Of a DNA stretch of 58,841 bases, positions 56,821 to 58,841 are shown one piece after another. The notes below the pieces were generated by a model that saw nothing but the letters and a program-made list of their open reading frames with translations, ran no database searches and was not told the origin of the DNA. Where the stretch lies: positions 1 to 58,841 of the forward strand of contig JABANN010000161.1 of assembly GCA_013115125.1 (NCBI GenBank), in the 5' to 3' direction. Position 1 is the stretch's first letter; each line of letters begins with the position of its first letter. A program made the translations under genes and the position numbers. The DNA comes from Perkinsus olseni (taxonomy: Eukaryota > Perkinsozoa > Perkinsida).

Positions 56821-57148
56821 TTAAGACATGCTGGCACACAGTAAAGGCATGCAGGAATCCGTCACGCGCCACAAAATTGCCTTCTTACCGTCCACCACGC
56901 AGGAGCAGCTCAAAATTGGAGTCCCCTGGCCAGAAATTCTAAGGAGGCAACGAAGTCCAGGCTGCAGGGAAGGACGAGGAGCTCACTCCGCCACGATCCA
57001 TGATGTCACCAGTGAACCTAACGACCCCTCCGGCTGCTGCCGACTGGCGAGCCTGATGCGGTCGTTGTGTGGTACGGATGGCAGAGGGACTTACTTGGGA
57101 AGGAAAGACGAGGGAGAGGAGGAAAAATGGAACGATGAGGCGAACCAT
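56821..57148 (-). CDS. small secreted peptide, 74 residues, three exons
   Basis: ATG at 57148 gives MVRLIVPFFLLSLVFPSQ, a textbook signal peptide. A 42-nt intron (GTAAGT...CATCAG) joins to ARQSAAAGGVVRFTGDIMDR, and a 61-nt intron (GTGAGC...TGGCCAG) joins to GTPILSCSCVVDGKKAILWR, VTDSCMPLLCASMS, TAA at 56821-56823. Both introns are GT-AG and keep phase. Four or five cysteines lie in the last 30 residues. The codons of ILWRVTD include AATTTTGTGGCGCGTGACGG, close to the same string in the Cys-rich gene at 32.7 kb (ISWRVTD), so the two C-termini may be related. A pyrimidine-rich CTTACAG just upstream of the ATG could be a trans- or cis-splice acceptor for the leader. Confidence 0.65.
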
Positions 57149-57169
57149 TGGAGGGGCCGGAGAAAGAAG

Positions 57170-58400
57170 TCTGTAAGTGGAAAAGACAACCCGGCGGTGA
57201 TTGACTGCTCGATGGCTGTATGAGGGCACAACGGTAAGACAAGGTTAATCACATGCTCGCACAGCCCGAGGGAATCCATCAATCTTGCCGAAGATCATCA
57301 ACCTAAGATACCCTAATACGAAGCATGCCAGACTCCCAGTCACTCACTCCGTAGAAGTCATGGACTTTCGAGCGTTTGGAGGGGAAGAAGAAATAGTCCT
57401 ACCAACAGGTCCCTCAGTGGCGTCGAGGATCGCTGTTACCGATACTACATCGTAACCGCTCCTAACATCATGACGCAAAGCCCTGGTCCTGCGCTGTATC
57501 CTATCAATAGTCGAAGGCGCCGAGTTCAGTCTGTCAGCCTGTTCTTCGAGGCGGTTCAGCGTAGTGGCTGTGAGGAAGCACGATGTGGTAATGGAAATGC
57601 GGTCAGAGACTGTCCCACCGGCTCTGTCACTGGCAGAGGTGAGCCCACTCATCGCCCCGCTGGCCGCCTCGTTGAGCAGACCTGAAGGAGGGCGCCCGAG
57701 CACATCGGTCTGGGTGGAACCGATACTACTTTGACTTCGCTCGGCAGCATCATCCAGGTAGTCTGAAGAGCGAGCGAAGCCCATTGAATGCTCAATTGAA
57801 GCATCAATACGACCAAATGGTCATTTTCGGGAGAACCTCCGGTCTCGTTACGCGCACTATTACAAGCTATTGCCGAGAGTGACGTAGTGACTGCTATTAA
57901 CAGCCACCACGCTATTCTCGGCCAACGCAGTTTCTTGTAGAGAACCCTTCAGTTTGGGAACTGAACGCCTCACTTGAGAGGTACACTAGCACATCTTCTA
58001 CGGTGGAAGGTGCCGTTCCATCTATCACAGACGGCGAAGGCCCCAGCTTACCATCACCCTTGGACAGTATCGATGACCATCCATCCTTCAACGCCTGCTC
58101 GAGGGAAGAATGACTACTAGTCGGACATGCAAGACTTACCCTCCCGAACGACCTGGCTGCACCAGTCGCTGTCCTTCGACCGTGTCCTGAGGAAGGTCCC
58201 TCGTCAGACTGCCGCAGCGCATAGCTTACTCAAGAGAGCTGCTCCCGTGTTCTTCAGGGCGGCACCGGTATCTTTTATTCCGTCTTGTACGTCCTCAACA
58301 TCCCTCACCACAGCGTCCCTGGTTGATTGTTTACTACTACGCCAGAACCCACCGAAGAGGTCGCTGAAGAATCCCTGAAGGGTCGTCAGATGGTCCCGAG
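57170..58400 (-). CDS. unidentified amphipathic-helix protein, multi-exon
   Basis: Minus-strand blocks: LQGFFSDLFGGFWRSSKQST and RDAVVRDVEDVQDGIKDTGA, ALKNTGAALLSKLCAAA (58,200-58,390); SSLEQALKDGWSSILSKGDG and TVEDVLVYLSSEAFSSQTEG (57,960-58,100); IEHSMGFARSSDYLDDAAER, SQSSIGSTQTDVLG, TLNRLEEQADRLNSAPSTID and AILDATEGPVGRTISSS (57,360-57,800); and, after a 64-nt intron with donor GTGAGT, LMDSLGLCEHVINLVLPLCP. Long amphipathic helices dominate, with few aromatic residues. The MDSLGLxxxVI phrase recalls membrin/Bos1 SNAREs, but the rest does not fit. The 5' end is probably upstream or beyond the window. The intron at 57.29-57.35 kb carries the GTATCTTAGGTTGA motif. Confidence 0.5.
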
Positions 58401-58841
58401 GGAGGGGAGACGAGGGCAGGCTACTTTATGTGTGACTTTGACGGTAGTGACCACAGATGGCAGGAGAAGGCTTATGAGTGATACAATGAGTACTCTAGTA
58501 GAAGAGAATCTCATATTAAGGGGCCTGATGGTGAAGACCTGGTGATGGTCGGGATTCTGACACCTCAAGCTGCATTTACAACGCATTCTGCTACAGCCGA
58601 TCAGTCATGGGGGCAGCGAGACCCTCGGATGTCCCAGAGATAGGGTCCAGTCCACAGTACCACGATGGTATTTATACAGCAATAGGTTAGCAATGACGAC
58701 CGAGTTTAAAAGACGCTGATCCGATTGTTAAGAAAATGCAAGAGAGCAAGACTGCCAAGAGAGGCTGAGGCTTGCTCGCAGCGCGCCCATAAGATTTCTC
58801 AAGTCGCCCAAGATTTTTCTCGAGCTGCCCGTCGCAGTTCT
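58401..58841. other. window end, unresolved
   Basis: Probably 5' exons or promoter of the preceding minus-strand gene. Nothing firmly recognised. Confidence 0.3.

Noticed and set aside
57170-57282. Membrin/Bos1-type SNARE assignment from LMDSLGLCEHVINLV
   Set aside because: The upstream exons lack a SNARE heptad layer with central Gln/Arg, and the hydrophobic tail is too short.

Overview
The window looks like nuclear DNA of a perkinsid-type alveolate (Perkinsus or a close relative). This is an inference, not a database match. Direct evidence for a eukaryote: a tRNA-His, the splicing proteins U1-C and LSM5, a mitochondrial presequence on aconitase, and many GT-AG introns, mostly about 41-100 nt, that can be placed exactly wherever the protein family is well conserved. 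Genes are dense, sit on both strands, and include many predicted secreted proteins, as in a protist parasite.

Layout. 1-5.8 kb: hypothetical genes, a secreted Cys-rich gene, tRNA-His and a broken tRNA-Phe-like locus. 5.8-7.5 kb: a complete-ended Tc1/mariner-type transposon with a spliced but decayed transposase. 8.0-9.8 kb: a long intronless secreted protein. 10.6-19.9 kb, all minus strand: a 5'-truncated cytochrome P450, mitochondrial aconitase, a FAST-kinase/OPR-like repeat protein and a spermidine/thermospermine synthase. 20.3-20.9 kb: a small plus-strand gene. 21.2-23.7 kb: a second, 835-residue intronless secreted protein. 25-35 kb: mostly minus-strand genes, several secreted (a Thr-rich mucin-like protein and Cys-rich proteins). 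35.5-41.4 kb, plus strand: U1-C, a long unidentified acidic/coiled-coil gene region, and LSM5. 42-58.8 kb, minus strand: an SMPD4-like gene, an HMG-box gene, a helical protein, pantothenate kinase, an enoyl-CoA hydratase of LiuC/AtuE type, an AtuA-like gene, a 74-residue secreted peptide and an unidentified amphipathic protein.

How genes may work together. The most striking pair is the AtuA-like gene followed about 100 bp downstream on the same strand by a crotonase of the methylglutaconyl/isohexenylglutaconyl-CoA hydratase type. In bacteria these families are coupled in acyclic terpene and leucine catabolism, so this may be a small metabolic gene pair in a eukaryote. Pantothenate kinase (first step of CoA synthesis) lies next on the same strand. 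Several short DNA modules recur across unrelated genes, often inside introns: tRNA T-arm/B-box sequences, a TATCTTAGGTTGA motif, and GGCGCG-centred motifs. They suggest intron-inserted elements or shared splicing or regulatory signals.

Limits: gene models were spliced by eye. Boundaries of poorly conserved genes are approximate, and products are left unnamed where the family is not recognisable.
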